From Serratia oryzae (lineage in GTDB: Bacteria; Pseudomonadota; Gammaproteobacteria; Enterobacterales; Enterobacteriaceae), in the NCBI RefSeq assembly GCF_001976145.1, contig NZ_MOXD01000006.1, positions 285,775-349,774 on the forward strand: a stretch of 64,000 nt of DNA. Direction: 5' to 3'. Numbering within the stretch: the stretch's first letter is position 1; every line of letters begins with the position of its first letter. Shown in pieces: positions 19,744-28,232 of the stretch. The notes beneath the pieces are model-generated. The model had not been told where the DNA came from. It saw only the letters and a list, made by a program, of their open reading frames with translations, and did no database searches. Made by a program: the position numbers and the translations under genes.

Positions 19744-20032
19744 TCCCCCTCACCCCAACCCTCTCCCTCAGGGAGAGGGAGCAATCGCTGCTCTTGATTA
19801 GCCTTTGCACCACCGCCCCAACGAACTCGATCCGTCCCCTCTCCCTCAGGGAGAGGGAGCAATCGCTGCTCTTGATTAGCCTTTGCACCACCGCCCCAAC
19901 GAACTCGATCCGTCCCCTCTCCCTCGGGGAGAGGGAGCAATCGGCGCACTTGATTAGCCTCTGCACCACCGCCCCAACGAACTCGATCCGTCCCCTCTCC
20001 CTCGGGGAGAGGGTCAGGGTGAGGGGGAGCGA
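19744..20032. repeat. 78-bp tandem repeat with CCCTCTCCC hairpins
   Basis: Three full units of 78 bp (19759-19992) and a partial fourth, filling the gap between hpaH and hpaI. Each unit has an inverted pair CCCTCTCCCT / AGGGAGAGGG followed by a spacer with GCACCACCGCCCCAACGAAC. Units 1 and 2 are almost identical; unit 3 differs at a few positions. Since 78 is a multiple of three, the frame upstream of hpaI stays open across them. The hairpins may stabilise or terminate mRNA within the operon. Confidence 0.9.
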
Positions 20033-20836
20033 TCAGACAAACCTGCAGCTGATGCAGCCCATTGGGCCGTAATCCGCATGGAAAGTGTCGCCACGGCGCG
20101 CGGGCACCGGCCGGGTGAAAGAGCCCCCAAGAATGATCTGTCCGGCCTGCAGTTCCACGTCATACGGGAACAGCTTATTCGCCAGCCACGCCACGCCGTT
20201 GGCCGGGTGATTCAGCACCGCCGCCGCCACGCCAGACTCTTCAATCACCCCGTTGCGATACAGCAACGCACTGATCCAGCGCAGATCCAGCGCGTCCGGC
20301 TTGATCGGCCGCCCGCCCATCACCACACCGGCATTGGCGGCATTGTCAGAGATGGTGTCGAACACCTTGCGGGGCCGCTGGGTTTGCGGATCGACGTTGT
20401 GACTGCGCGCATCGATAATCTCCAGCGCCGGGATCACATAGTCGGTGGCGTTATACACATCAAACAGCGTGCAGTTCGGCCCGCGCAGCGGTTTCGCCAG
20501 CACAAACGCCAGTTCCACTTCCACGCGCGGCACAATGAAGCGATCGAAAGGAATGTCGCTGCCGTCGTTGAAGAACATGTCGTCCAGCAGCGCACCGTAG
20601 TCCGGCTCGGTGATCTGCGAACTCATCTGCATGGCGCGCGACGTCAGGCCGATCTTGTGGCCTTTCAAGGTGCGCCCTTCGGCGATCTTCAGCTCAACCC
20701 ATTGGCGCTGGATGGCATAGGCATCTTCGATGGTGATCTCCGGGTGATCCAGCGACAGCGCACGGATCTGCTCCCGATTCTTTTCCGCCTGATGCAGGCG
20801 CTGCACGGCTCGGCTCAGTACGTCTTTATCCAGCAT
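20033..20836 (-). CDS. hpaH: 2-oxo-hept-4-ene-1,7-dioate hydratase
   Basis: Adds water to 2-oxo-hept-4-ene-1,7-dioate, making the HpaI substrate. The 267-residue protein belongs to the MhpD/HpcG hydratase family. It has GHKIGLTS near residue 60, metal-ligand glutamates in [10 protein letters not shown] and ALEIIDARS, and the C-terminal GGSFTRPVP. It is preceded by hpaF at 19 bp and separated from hpaI by the tandem repeat. Confidence 0.95.
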   Translation of the reverse strand: MLDKDVLSRAVQRLHQAEKNREQIRALSLDHPEITIEDAYAIQRQWVELKIAEGRTLKGHKIGLTSRAMQMSSQITEPDYGALLDDMFFNDGSDIPFDRFIVPRVEVELAFVLAKPLRGPNCTLFDVYNATDYVIPALEIIDARSHNVDPQTQRPRKVFDTISDNAANAGVVMGGRPIKPDALDLRWISALLYRNGVIEESGVAAAVLNHPANGVAWLANKLFPYDVELQAGQIILGGSFTRPVPARRGDTFHADYGPMGCISCRFV

Positions 20837-20855
20837 GGATGGCCCTTCCTCTTCT

Positions 20856-21242
20856 TCAGTTTTTACTAAACAGCGCGTGGACGTTGTTCTGCTTGTAATT
20901 CAGCACCGGATCCAGCTCTTCCAAGGTGAAAGAGAGCGCCAGATAGCGCTTGGCCATCAGCGCGGCGAAGTGATCCTTGATCAGGATGAACAGCATTTCT
21001 GCCACCTGTTGGCGGCTTTCCAGGCTGCGGCCATGGCCGATCTTCAGCGTCATATGCACAAAGGCATAGTTCTGCTTGCCGTCAGCCATCTGCCAGGTAT
21101 CCAGCCAGATGGCGCGGCTGCGGATGCCCGCCAGCGGGAAAATGCCGGTTTCTGCCAGCGCGTGATGCACCTTGGCAAACAGCGCGGGCAAATCCGCCTC
21201 CCGGCGGATGTTGTCAGTACATTCAGCATAAAAGTGGGGCAT
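20856..21242 (-). CDS. hpaF: 5-carboxymethyl-2-hydroxymuconate isomerase
   Basis: Isomerises the 2-hydroxymuconate product to 5-oxo-pent-3-ene-1,2,5-tricarboxylate. The 128-residue protein has the expected proline right after the initiator methionine ([11 protein letters not shown]), the catalytic base of the tautomerase-like fold, and the family length of about 126. It lies 8 bp after hpaD. Confidence 0.93.
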   Translation of the reverse strand: MPHFYAECTDNIRREADLPALFAKVHHALAETGIFPLAGIRSRAIWLDTWQMADGKQNYAFVHMTLKIGHGRSLESRQQVAEMLFILIKDHFAALMAKRYLALSFTLEELDPVLNYKQNNVHALFSKN

Positions 21243-21250
21243 CAGGCACC

Positions 21251-22108
21251 TCAGGCTTCAGCAGGGAGTGGGAATACGGCATTCACCTGCCCGGTACCAG
21301 AGCTGGCAAACAGCGGGGTGACAAACTCCACCTCGCCTGCGTACTTATCCCAGCCCAACAGGCCGAGCAGCATCACGGTGTCGTGCATGTTGCCTTCGCC
21401 ATAGCAGTAGTTGGCGTACTCCGGCAGCATTTCGCAGAACTCGCTGAAGCGCCCGGCTTTCCACAGTTGCACCACGCGTTCGTCCATCTGCTGATCGAAC
21501 TGGCGGGTGTAGCTGTTCATGCCTTGTTCGGCGCGCTGATCGTCGATAAAGCGGTGTGACAGCGAGCCGCTGGCCAGTACCGCCACGGTGCCGTCGTATT
21601 TCTCGATCGCGGTTTTGATCGCTTCGCCCATGCGGCGGCTGTCGGCAAAGTCATGCACGGTGCAGAAGGCAGAAATGGACACCACCTTGAAGTGCCGATC
21701 GCTGTTCATGTAACGCATCGGCACCAGCGTGCCGTATTCCAGCTCCAGGCTTGGGATCTCGTGCGCCTTGGCGCGCACCCCGAGCTTGCAGGCTTCTTCG
21801 GCGATCAGGTGGCCCAGCTCCGGGTTACCGTCGTACTCATAATCCATATCGCGAATGAAGTGCGGCAGTTCGTTGCTGGTATAGACCCCTTTAAAGTGCG
21901 AGGTGCAGTTGATGTGGTAGGCGCTGTTCACCAGCCAGTGGGTGTCGAACACGATAATGGTGTCAACGCCCAGCTCACGGCAGCGCGCGCCGATCTCTTT
22001 ATGGCCGGCGATCGCCGCCTGGCGGCAACCGTGGTGCTTGCCCGGCAGCTCAGACAGATACATGGAAGGAACGTGTGTGATCTTTGCGGCTAATGCTAAC
22101 TTACCCAT
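21251..22108 (-). CDS. hpaD: 3,4-dihydroxyphenylacetate 2,3-dioxygenase
   Basis: Extradiol ring cleavage of homoprotocatechuate with Fe(II) and O2. The 285-residue protein is of the LigB-type class III dioxygenases, as in E. coli, with FDTHW, GKHHGCR and ASGSLSHRF carrying likely metal or acid-base histidines. It is followed by hpaF and preceded by hpaE across 322 bp that contain CCCTCTCCC repeats. Confidence 0.95.
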   Translation of the reverse strand: MGKLALAAKITHVPSMYLSELPGKHHGCRQAAIAGHKEIGARCRELGVDTIIVFDTHWLVNSAYHINCTSHFKGVYTSNELPHFIRDMDYEYDGNPELGHLIAEEACKLGVRAKAHEIPSLELEYGTLVPMRYMNSDRHFKVVSISAFCTVHDFADSRRMGEAIKTAIEKYDGTVAVLASGSLSHRFIDDQRAEQGMNSYTRQFDQQMDERVVQLWKAGRFSEFCEMLPEYANYCYGEGNMHDTVMLLGLLGWDKYAGEVEFVTPLFASSGTGQVNAVFPLPAEA

Positions 22109-22430
22109 ATCGATATCCTCACTTGAAAACTTATCGGGTTTTCATAGTCAAAGCCCACACGGAACCGTAGAAAGTAGGGGTATTGGGGCCGGTCAGGCTA
22201 ATGCTGGTCAGTTAAGCGCAAAGCTGCATAATAATGCATCAATGGCTCAAGGCATCGCCCCCTCTCCCTGTGGGAGAGGGCCGGGGTGAGGGGCAAGTCG
22301 TGCGGTGATTGTCCCCTCACCCTAACCCTCTCCCCAAGGGAGAGGGAACTGGTTAGCCTTAACTGATGAGAATTAGCCGGTCAGGCCCTCATTTATCGGT
22401 ATCCGGTTCCGCCTGTGGGGGAAATGTCTG
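22109..22430. repeat. gap between hpaE and hpaD with CCCTCTCCC-type palindromes
   Basis: The 322-bp gap inside the hpa operon has no gene. At 22257-22350 two inverted pairs of the CCCTCTCCC/GGGAGAGGG type stand back to back, joined by CCGGGGTGAGGGG and CCCCTCACCCTAACCC, the usual ends of this enterobacterial repeat class. At 22198-22215 is CTAATGCTGGTCAGTTAA, nearly identical to 31562-31579. These may act as internal attenuators or RNA stabilisers. Confidence 0.75.
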
Positions 22431-23885
22431 TTACACCCCCCAGCGTGGGATCGGGTGATCCCCCATGGAGATACAGACGTTTTTCATTTCGGCAAACACT
22501 TCAAAGCTGTACTCGCCCCCTTCGCGGCCGGTGCCGGAGGCTTTCACCCCGCCAAACGGCTGACGCAGGTCACGGACGTTCTGGGTGTTGACGAACACCA
22601 TACCGGCCTCAATATTGCGGGCCAGACGCAGCACCTTGCTCACATCCTGCGTCCAGATGTACGACGCCAGGCCGTACTCCACGTCGTTGGCCATGCGCAG
22701 GCCGTCTTCTTCGGATTTGAACGGCAGCAGGCAGGCCACCGGCCCGAAAATCTCCTCCTGCGCAACGCGCATACGGTTGTCGACATCCGCCAGCACCGTT
22801 GGGCGTAGGAAGTTGCCGTGGCTCAGGCCCGCCGGTTTGTCCGGGCCGCCCGCCAGCAGGGTTGCCCCCTCTTCGATGCCCAGGCGGATATAGCCAGACA
22901 CTTTCTCCCAGTGCTGCGGGCTGATCAGCGCCCCCACCTGGGTGTTTGGATCCTGCGGATCGCCCACGCGCAGGCGGTTGGCACGCTCGGCAAAGCGTTT
23001 GACGAATTCCGGGTAGATGCTTTCCTGAATAAAGATGCGTGAACCGGCGGTGCAGCGCTCACCGTTGATTGAGAAGATGGTGAACAGCGCGGCGTCCAAC
23101 GCGCGCTCAATGTCGGCATCTTCAAAAATCAGCACCGGCGATTTACCCCCCAGCTCCATCGAGAATTTCTTCAGCCCGGCGCTTTCAATAATGCGGCGAC
23201 CGGTAGCCGTACCGCCGGTGAACGACACCGCGCGCACGTCTTTATGACGCACCAGCGCATCTCCTGCGCTAGCACCGTAGCCCTGCACCACGTTCAGCAC
23301 CCCAGCCGGAATACCGGCCTCCAGCGCCAGTTCGCCCAGACGATCGGCGGTCAGCGGCGACAGCTCGGACATTTTTAGCACTGCGGTGTTGCCCAACGCC
23401 AGGCAAGGCGCGGTCTTCCAGGTGGCGGTCATGAACGGCACGTTCCATGGCGACACCAGCGCACACACCCCTACCGGCTGGATCAGCGTGTAGTTGAGCA
23501 TCTTGTCGTCCACCGGGTAGGTGCGGCCGTTCATCTGCTGACAGATTTCGGCAAAGAACTCAAAGTTATGTGAAGCACGCGGGATCAGCACGTTTTTGGT
23601 CTGGTGGATCGGCAAACCGGTGTCGGCGGTTTCCATCTCGGCAATCTGCGGCACGTTTTGGTCGATCAGTTCCCCCAGGCGGCGCATCAGGCGCGCGCGC
23701 TCTTTCATCGGCGTATTGGCCCACTTCGGGAAAGCCTCTTTGGCGGCAGCTACCGCCTGATCGATCTCCAACTGGCCGCCGGAGGCCACTTCCGCCAGCA
23801 CTTCACCGTTAGCCGGGTTAGTGGTGGTGAAATACTCTTTACTGGCGACGTTTTTACCGTTGATCCAATGGTTGATGGTTTTCAT
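22431..23885 (-). CDS. hpaE: 5-carboxymethyl-2-hydroxymuconate semialdehyde dehydrogenase
   Basis: NAD-dependent oxidation of the ring-cleavage semialdehyde. The 484-residue aldehyde dehydrogenase has the general-base glutamate in MELGGKSP, the catalytic cysteine in NGERCTAGSR, the cofactor loop FTGGTATGR, and VSPWNVPFM. Its ATG overlaps the hpaG2 stop by 4 bp, showing translational coupling. Confidence 0.96.
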   Translation of the reverse strand: MKTINHWINGKNVASKEYFTTTNPANGEVLAEVASGGQLEIDQAVAAAKEAFPKWANTPMKERARLMRRLGELIDQNVPQIAEMETADTGLPIHQTKNVLIPRASHNFEFFAEICQQMNGRTYPVDDKMLNYTLIQPVGVCALVSPWNVPFMTATWKTAPCLALGNTAVLKMSELSPLTADRLGELALEAGIPAGVLNVVQGYGASAGDALVRHKDVRAVSFTGGTATGRRIIESAGLKKFSMELGGKSPVLIFEDADIERALDAALFTIFSINGERCTAGSRIFIQESIYPEFVKRFAERANRLRVGDPQDPNTQVGALISPQHWEKVSGYIRLGIEEGATLLAGGPDKPAGLSHGNFLRPTVLADVDNRMRVAQEEIFGPVACLLPFKSEEDGLRMANDVEYGLASYIWTQDVSKVLRLARNIEAGMVFVNTQNVRDLRQPFGGVKASGTGREGGEYSFEVFAEMKNVCISMGDHPIPRWGV

Positions 23886-24646
23886 CGCAGGCTCTCCTCG
23901 TACTCTTTTTCACTGATAATGTGGTTGACCAAGCGGCCAATGCCTTCAATCTCCACCACCACTTCGTCGCCCGGTTGCACATCGGCCAAGCCTTTCGGCG
24001 TGCCGGTGGCGATCATGTCGCCCGGCTGCAGCGTCATAAATTCGCTCAGGTAAGCAATCAGGAAGGGGATGTCGAAGATCATATCGGCGGTGGTGCCGCG
24101 CTGGCGCAATTCGCCGTTGACGTAGGTGCTGAGCACCAGGTTGTGCGGATCGTTAACATCGTCACGATCGACAATGTAGGGGCCGATCGGCGTCAGGGTG
24201 TCGCGGCTTTTTACCCGCAGATTGGGCCGGTAGTAGTTTTCCAGGTAATCGCGGATCGCGTAGTCGTTACACAGGGTGTAGCCGGCCACGTACTCCAGCG
24301 CCTGTTCGCGGCTGACGTTGCGCGCGGTTTTACCGATCACCGCCACCAGCTCGGCTTCGTAATGCATATAGTCGACGCCCGCCGGGCGCACCGATACCTG
24401 GCGGTGGCCGGTCAGAGTGTTGGGCCCTTTCAGGAATACCAGGGGTTCCTCTGGCGCTTTAAATTCCAGCTCACTGGCGTGGTCGGCATAGTTCAGGCCG
24501 AGGGCAAACACCGTACCTTCCGCAGGCGGTAGCCACTCGACGTCGTATTCATCTAGCTTGCTGCCGTCCGGTAGCGTGACCTGTAAGTGCTCATCAACGG
24601 TGACGTTAACAATCTGGCCATGATGGCGGATACGAGCATGTTTCAT
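23882..24646 (-). CDS. hpaG2: 5-oxo-1,2,5-tricarboxylic-3-penten acid decarboxylase/isomerase, second subunit
   Basis: One half of the bifunctional HpaG, a fumarylacetoacetate-hydrolase-fold enzyme that decarboxylates and isomerises 5-oxo-pent-3-ene-1,2,5-tricarboxylate. The 254-residue protein has ALGLNYADHASEL, the metal-binding EAELVAVIGK, CNDYAIRD, and the DMIATGTPKGLADVQPGDEV end. In E. coli the two halves form one polypeptide; here they are separate, with the hpaG2 ribosome site inside the last codons of hpaG1. I kept the gene-half naming used for split enzymes. Confidence 0.9.
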   Translation of the reverse strand: MKHARIRHHGQIVNVTVDEHLQVTLPDGSKLDEYDVEWLPPAEGTVFALGLNYADHASELEFKAPEEPLVFLKGPNTLTGHRQVSVRPAGVDYMHYEAELVAVIGKTARNVSREQALEYVAGYTLCNDYAIRDYLENYYRPNLRVKSRDTLTPIGPYIVDRDDVNDPHNLVLSTYVNGELRQRGTTADMIFDIPFLIAYLSEFMTLQPGDMIATGTPKGLADVQPGDEVVVEIEGIGRLVNHIISEKEYEESLR

Positions 24647-24648
24647 GA

Positions 24649-25281
24649 TTATTCTCCTACCTGCATCACGCGGTTAGTCAGGGCTGGTAAAGCTGAACCT
24701 ACGGCACGCACCGTCACCCGATCGCCCGGTTTGATTTCCACCCGCTGGTGCGGCGTGCCAATCAGCACTGCATCACCCGGCTGCAGGGTAATGAAATCAC
24801 TGATGGCGGCGATCAGTTCCGGCACCGAACGCACCAGATCGGCAGTTGACCAGCGATCCTGCTCGACCCCGTTGATTTCGGTAACGATCTCCAGGCGATC
24901 CACATTGTTCAACGGCACCACTTCGCCGAGCGGGCAAAAACCGTCGCGGCATTTAGCTTTGATCGCCGGGCGGTAAAAGCTGGTTTCCGGCAGGCTGACG
25001 TCGTTCGCCAGCGCATAACCGGCAACATAATCAGCCACCTTCGCCACCGGCACCTTACGCGCGGTGGTACCGATCACCACCGCCAAGGTCGCCCCACTCT
25101 GCACGGTTTCACCGGCCGGGAAGGGAATGCTGCCGCCGTTGATAAGATGGGTGTTGCGAGGTTTGATAAACCACACCGGCGTCTTCGGCGGGGTTTGATA
25201 CGGGGCCGAGCGAAACGCCTGATCCCAGGCATCAAGCTGGCTGCGGTGATTCAGTGCAACGGAAAATACGGTGCCTTTCAT
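24649..25281 (-). CDS. hpaG1: 5-oxo-1,2,5-tricarboxylic-3-penten acid decarboxylase/isomerase, first subunit
   Basis: The other half of HpaG, 210 residues, starting MKGTVFSVALNHRSQLDAW. It has TPVWFIKPRNTHL, ATLAVVIGTTARKV, ANDVSLPETSFYRPAIKAK, and the end PGDAVLIGTPHQRVEIKPGD. The ATG at 25281 has GGAG upstream; a further upstream start would run through that site. It is the first gene of the hpaG1-G2-E-D-F-H-I-X-A run and faces hpaR across 299 bp. Confidence 0.9.
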   Translation of the reverse strand: MKGTVFSVALNHRSQLDAWDQAFRSAPYQTPPKTPVWFIKPRNTHLINGGSIPFPAGETVQSGATLAVVIGTTARKVPVAKVADYVAGYALANDVSLPETSFYRPAIKAKCRDGFCPLGEVVPLNNVDRLEIVTEINGVEQDRWSTADLVRSVPELIAAISDFITLQPGDAVLIGTPHQRVEIKPGDRVTVRAVGSALPALTNRVMQVGE

Positions 25282-25318
25282 AGAGACTCCTTCAAGGGCA
25301 AAACTGCGCAATCACTAT

Positions 25319-25336
25319 TCATTAATATATTAATGA
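25319..25336. promoter_or_regulatory. palindrome, candidate HpaR operator
   Basis: TCATTAATATATTAATGA is a perfect 18-bp palindrome 38 bp upstream of hpaG1 in the hpaG1/hpaR divergent region. MarR proteins bind AT-rich palindromes of this size, and HpaR of E. coli W is known to repress the meta operon from sites in this interval. A match to the published operators was not checked. Confidence 0.6.
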
Positions 25337-25580
25337 TTACTTTTATACGCTGTTCAGCTTTTACGCAACGCGGTTAATTTAATTTGTGATCGCGATAACA
25401 AAATATTCACAAAGAAAAAACATTGCTGCTATTATTCAATTCGTTAACCTTTTTCAGCGCCTTTCTTCACCGCCGCCGGTACTTTTGCTTTCTTCGGCGT
25501 AAGAAAATTAGCTACTATTAAGTTATTAACAAAACTATCTCCTTCAACAGCAGAACGTATTGAAAGTAAAGGCCATACAC

Positions 25581-26030
25581 ATGCATGAATCGCTGACCAT
25601 CGCCCTGTTGCAGGCGCGTGAAACCGCCATGGGGTTCTTCCGCCCGATCCTGAAAAGCCATAACCTGACGGAGCAGCAGTGGCGTATCATTCGCGTATTG
25701 GCCAAGAGCCGTTCGATTGAATTTCACGAATTAGCCGCGGCAACCTGCATTCTGCGCCCTAGCCTGACCGGCATTCTGTCGCGCATGGAGCGGGATAAAC
25801 TGATCTTCCGTCTCAAACCGGTTAACGATCAGCGCAAACTGTATGTCTCGCTGACCCAGCAAGGCCAGGAGCTGTATGAGTTGGCGCGTCATCAGGTAGA
25901 ACAGGGTTATCAGGAGATCGAAGCGGCGTTTTCACGCCAGAAGATGGAGCAATTGATGGGATTGCTGGATGAGTTGATCAAGCTCGGCGATCAACAGCCA
26001 GACAATCTGGCCGTTGATGCCAACGAGTAA
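25581..26030 (+). CDS. hpaR: MarR-family repressor of homoprotocatechuate catabolism
   Basis: HpaR represses the meta-cleavage operon until a hydroxyphenylacetate-type inducer is present. The 149-residue protein is close to E. coli W HpaR. It has the winged-helix stretch CILRPSLTGILSRMERD at the centre and INDQRK-type wing residues (VNDQRKLYVSLT). The ATG at 25581 (MHESLTIALLQARE) matches the family start; an in-frame start seven codons earlier is less likely. It is divergent from hpaG1 and convergent with moaF. Confidence 0.93.
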   Translation: MHESLTIALLQARETAMGFFRPILKSHNLTEQQWRIIRVLAKSRSIEFHELAAATCILRPSLTGILSRMERDKLIFRLKPVNDQRKLYVSLTQQGQELYELARHQVEQGYQEIEAAFSRQKMEQLMGLLDELIKLGDQQPDNLAVDANE

Positions 26031-26067
26031 GCACTCGAACCCGACGTAAAGCCGGTAACCTATTCTC

Positions 26068-26859
26068 TCAGGCCAGCGGGTAGCGAGTTATATTCAGGAT
26101 CTGCGCATGAGCCCCCACGGCAAAGTTGCTCAACACATTGAAATCACTGCCCTGATAGCCGAGGATCTTGCCGTCGGTGCGCATCCCTTGCAGATCGATC
26201 AGCACCACGCCGAGCGTCGGCACAATCTTCTCACGCCAGACGAACAGGTAGAGCTTTTCCGCCACCTTCACATAGTGGCAGCGATCGACGTCCGCCAGCC
26301 CTTGCTCCACGCCATCCAGGCACTGCCAGGCATAGAAATTGTCATTCAGATAGATATGCTCGTAACGTTCTGTCGGGCTGTAGGTGTACAGATTACGCAT
26401 GCCGATCAGTTCGTCGGTCAACTGTGGCAAGGCCGCAGCGCTTTGGTCTAAGCGGCCAAAGCGCAGCTGCACATTCACCGCCGTCAGCGGCAACCCCTGC
26501 TCGACCCGGCTAAAAGCATCCAACCGCACCTGGGGTTCATCCGGCAATTGGCCGTATACCGCAGTAAAGTTGCCCTGCTGGCGATCGCACACCAGCGTAA
26601 TACTGCCGTTAGCGCACTGCGGATCGAGAAAATCGATAAACAGGATCCCCGGGCGGATGCTGGTGGCGCGGTAATCGACACGCAGTGCCCCCCAGCACAA
26701 GGTGTGATCGTCATTGAAACGGCAGTTCACCGTTTCCCCTGCGGCAAAACAGAAAGCCAGCTCAAGCCCCGCCAAATCTTGTTGCTCCAGCGTATGGCTA
26801 TGCGGGGCGAAACCTTCTGCCAGCGCGCCAACCTGAATAAATACCGCTTCTGAACTCAT
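26068..26859 (-). CDS. moaF: MoaF-family protein
   Basis: A 263-residue soluble protein resembling MoaF of the Klebsiella aerogenes monoamine regulon (N- and C-terminal MoaF domains), whose synthesis is induced by tyramine and whose biochemical role is unknown. Sequence marks are FIDFLDP, RFGRLDQSAA, SPTERYEHIYLNDNFYAWQC, YLFVWREKIVPTLGVV and GYQGSDFN. These look like a lipocalin- or calycin-like beta barrel, which is my inference. The ATG at 26859 has AGGAG upstream. It is the last gene of the permease operon, 10 bp after the SDR gene. It is not related to molybdenum-cofactor moaA-E. Confidence 0.8.
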   Translation of the reverse strand: MSSEAVFIQVGALAEGFAPHSHTLEQQDLAGLELAFCFAAGETVNCRFNDDHTLCWGALRVDYRATSIRPGILFIDFLDPQCANGSITLVCDRQQGNFTAVYGQLPDEPQVRLDAFSRVEQGLPLTAVNVQLRFGRLDQSAAALPQLTDELIGMRNLYTYSPTERYEHIYLNDNFYAWQCLDGVEQGLADVDRCHYVKVAEKLYLFVWREKIVPTLGVVLIDLQGMRTDGKILGYQGSDFNVLSNFAVGAHAQILNITRYPLA

Positions 26860-26869
26860 CTGCTGCTCC

Positions 26870-27652
26870 TTACAAAGAGGTGAAAGCCAGGGTCGGAACA
26901 TCGACAATCGTCGAACCACCATCCGCCACCAGCGTGGCGCCGGTAATAATCGATGCCTGCGGCGAGCAGAGAAAACAGCACACCTGCGCGATCTCTTCGG
27001 CGCTGGCCGGGCGGCGCAGCGGCACATCACGGCAAACCCGCTGATAAGCCTGTTCCAAGGTTAAATTGTGCGCCACCATCAGCGGCTGCATCTCTTCATC
27101 GGCCATCGGCGTGGTCACCCAACCGGGGCATACCGCGTTGGCACGCACACCCTGCGGGCCATAATCGCGGGCGATGGAGCGCATCAGGCCGATCAGCGCA
27201 TGCTTGGCGGTCACGTAGCCGCACACCTCCGGCCCGGCGGCCAATGAGGCGATCGAGGCGACAAACAGCAGGTTGCCACCGCGGTTCACCAATTCCGGCA
27301 GGCAGGCGCGCGCGCTGGCAAAGGCGCTGTTAAGATTGCTGTCCAGCGCCTGCTGCCACTGGCCGTCACTCACTTCAGTGATGCGCCCCAGCCCCATGCC
27401 TCCGGCGCAGCCGATCAGGCAATCGATCCGTCCGGCCTGGGCTAAAATCGCCGGTAAGATCGCCTTCTGCCAGCTTTCACCACTGGCGGCATCGCCAACC
27501 ACGGCCTGCGCACCTATCTCATCCGCCAGCGCGTTCAGCGGTTCACGGCGGCGGCCAACGATAAATACCCGGTCGCCCTGCTGCGCCAACAGCCGCGCGC
27601 AGGCGGCGCCAATGCCGGTGCCGCCCCCGGTGATCACCACCACTCTATTCAT
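26870..27652 (-). CDS. short-chain dehydrogenase/reductase, MoaE-like
   Basis: A 260-residue NAD(P)-dependent classical SDR with TGGGTGIG at residues 8-15, the active-site YVTAK with its upstream serine (VASIAS), and the PGWVTTPM segment. Position next to moaF suggests it is the MoaE oxidoreductase of the monoamine regulon (not the molybdopterin protein of the same name). The substrate could be an alcohol or aldehyde from amine breakdown, which is an inference. The start overlaps the end of the DUF3156 gene by 8 bp. Confidence 0.82.
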   Translation of the reverse strand: MNRVVVITGGGTGIGAACARLLAQQGDRVFIVGRRREPLNALADEIGAQAVVGDAASGESWQKAILPAILAQAGRIDCLIGCAGGMGLGRITEVSDGQWQQALDSNLNSAFASARACLPELVNRGGNLLFVASIASLAAGPEVCGYVTAKHALIGLMRSIARDYGPQGVRANAVCPGWVTTPMADEEMQPLMVAHNLTLEQAYQRVCRDVPLRRPASAEEIAQVCCFLCSPQASIITGATLVADGGSTIVDVPTLAFTSL

Positions 27653-28232
27653 CGCATTTCTCCATCAGTTGGCCGATCATCAGGAAACTGCTCAACAGCA
27701 AACGCCGCTGCTCGGCCTCCAGCCGCAGATAACGACGGCTGGCGGGGAGGCGGCTCACCACTTCGGAAGCGGCAAAATGCTCAATATCCAACTGCCAGCC
27801 ACCGTCTTGCACGCTGAGCGTGGCGCGGCGGAAATCGAGCTTCTCCAGGGTGGCCCCGATTTGTGGGTATTGCCGCAGCATGGTCAGCAGCCGCTGGGCG
27901 CTGCCATGTTTGGCTTTGGTGCGATAAATCACGCCATTACGGCGCAGCCAACCGCCGGTGATAATCTGCAGCACCAGCGGCTCAGCGAAGGCCGTGCGGC
28001 CGCGCAGGCGAAAACGGTGGGTGACAATATGCGCCAGAAACAGCGATTGCACCTGCTCGCAGACGTCGATCACCGGCCCCTGCGGCAGCGTGAGCCGCAG
28101 TTGGCTGGCCGCCAGCCGCTCACAGGCGTATGGCCGCAGGTTATTGCTCAGGCGATCCAGCGTTCTCCCCGGCTGATAGCCGGGAGGATCGCGCCGCCAG
28201 AAACGGTTAAGAGAGGGAAGTAAGCCGATCAA
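27645..28232 (-). CDS. DUF3156 family protein
   Basis: A 195-residue basic protein I recognise only as DUF3156-like. It has no signal peptide or membrane segment. I chose TTG at 28232 because AGGAGG stands 6 nt upstream and an earlier start would lie deep inside the permease gene in another frame. Even so it overlaps the permease 3' end by 26 bp and the next gene by 8 bp, so the four genes are tightly coupled. Marks are NLRPYACERLAASQLRLTLP, LFLAHIVTHRFRLRGR and the end RRLLLSSFLMIGQLMEKC. Function unknown; the operon suggests a part in uptake or breakdown of an amine. Confidence 0.75.
   Translation of the reverse strand: MIGLLPSLNRFWRRDPPGYQPGRTLDRLSNNLRPYACERLAASQLRLTLPQGPVIDVCEQVQSLFLAHIVTHRFRLRGRTAFAEPLVLQIITGGWLRRNGVIYRTKAKHGSAQRLLTMLRQYPQIGATLEKLDFRRATLSVQDGGWQLDIEHFAASEVVSRLPASRRYLRLEAEQRRLLLSSFLMIGQLMEKCDE

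Noticed and set aside
19724..19969. N-terminal extension of hpaI giving a protein of about 346 residues
   Set aside because: The extra residues are a translation of the 78-bp repeat, and a good ribosome site precedes the ATG at 19723 that gives the family length.
19744..20032. CRISPR array
   Set aside because: The units are 78-bp tandem copies with nearly identical spacers between hairpins, and no cas genes are present.
26068..26859. Molybdenum-cofactor biosynthesis gene
   Set aside because: The name MoaF here refers to the monoamine regulon; no molybdopterin genes are nearby and the sequence is unlike them.
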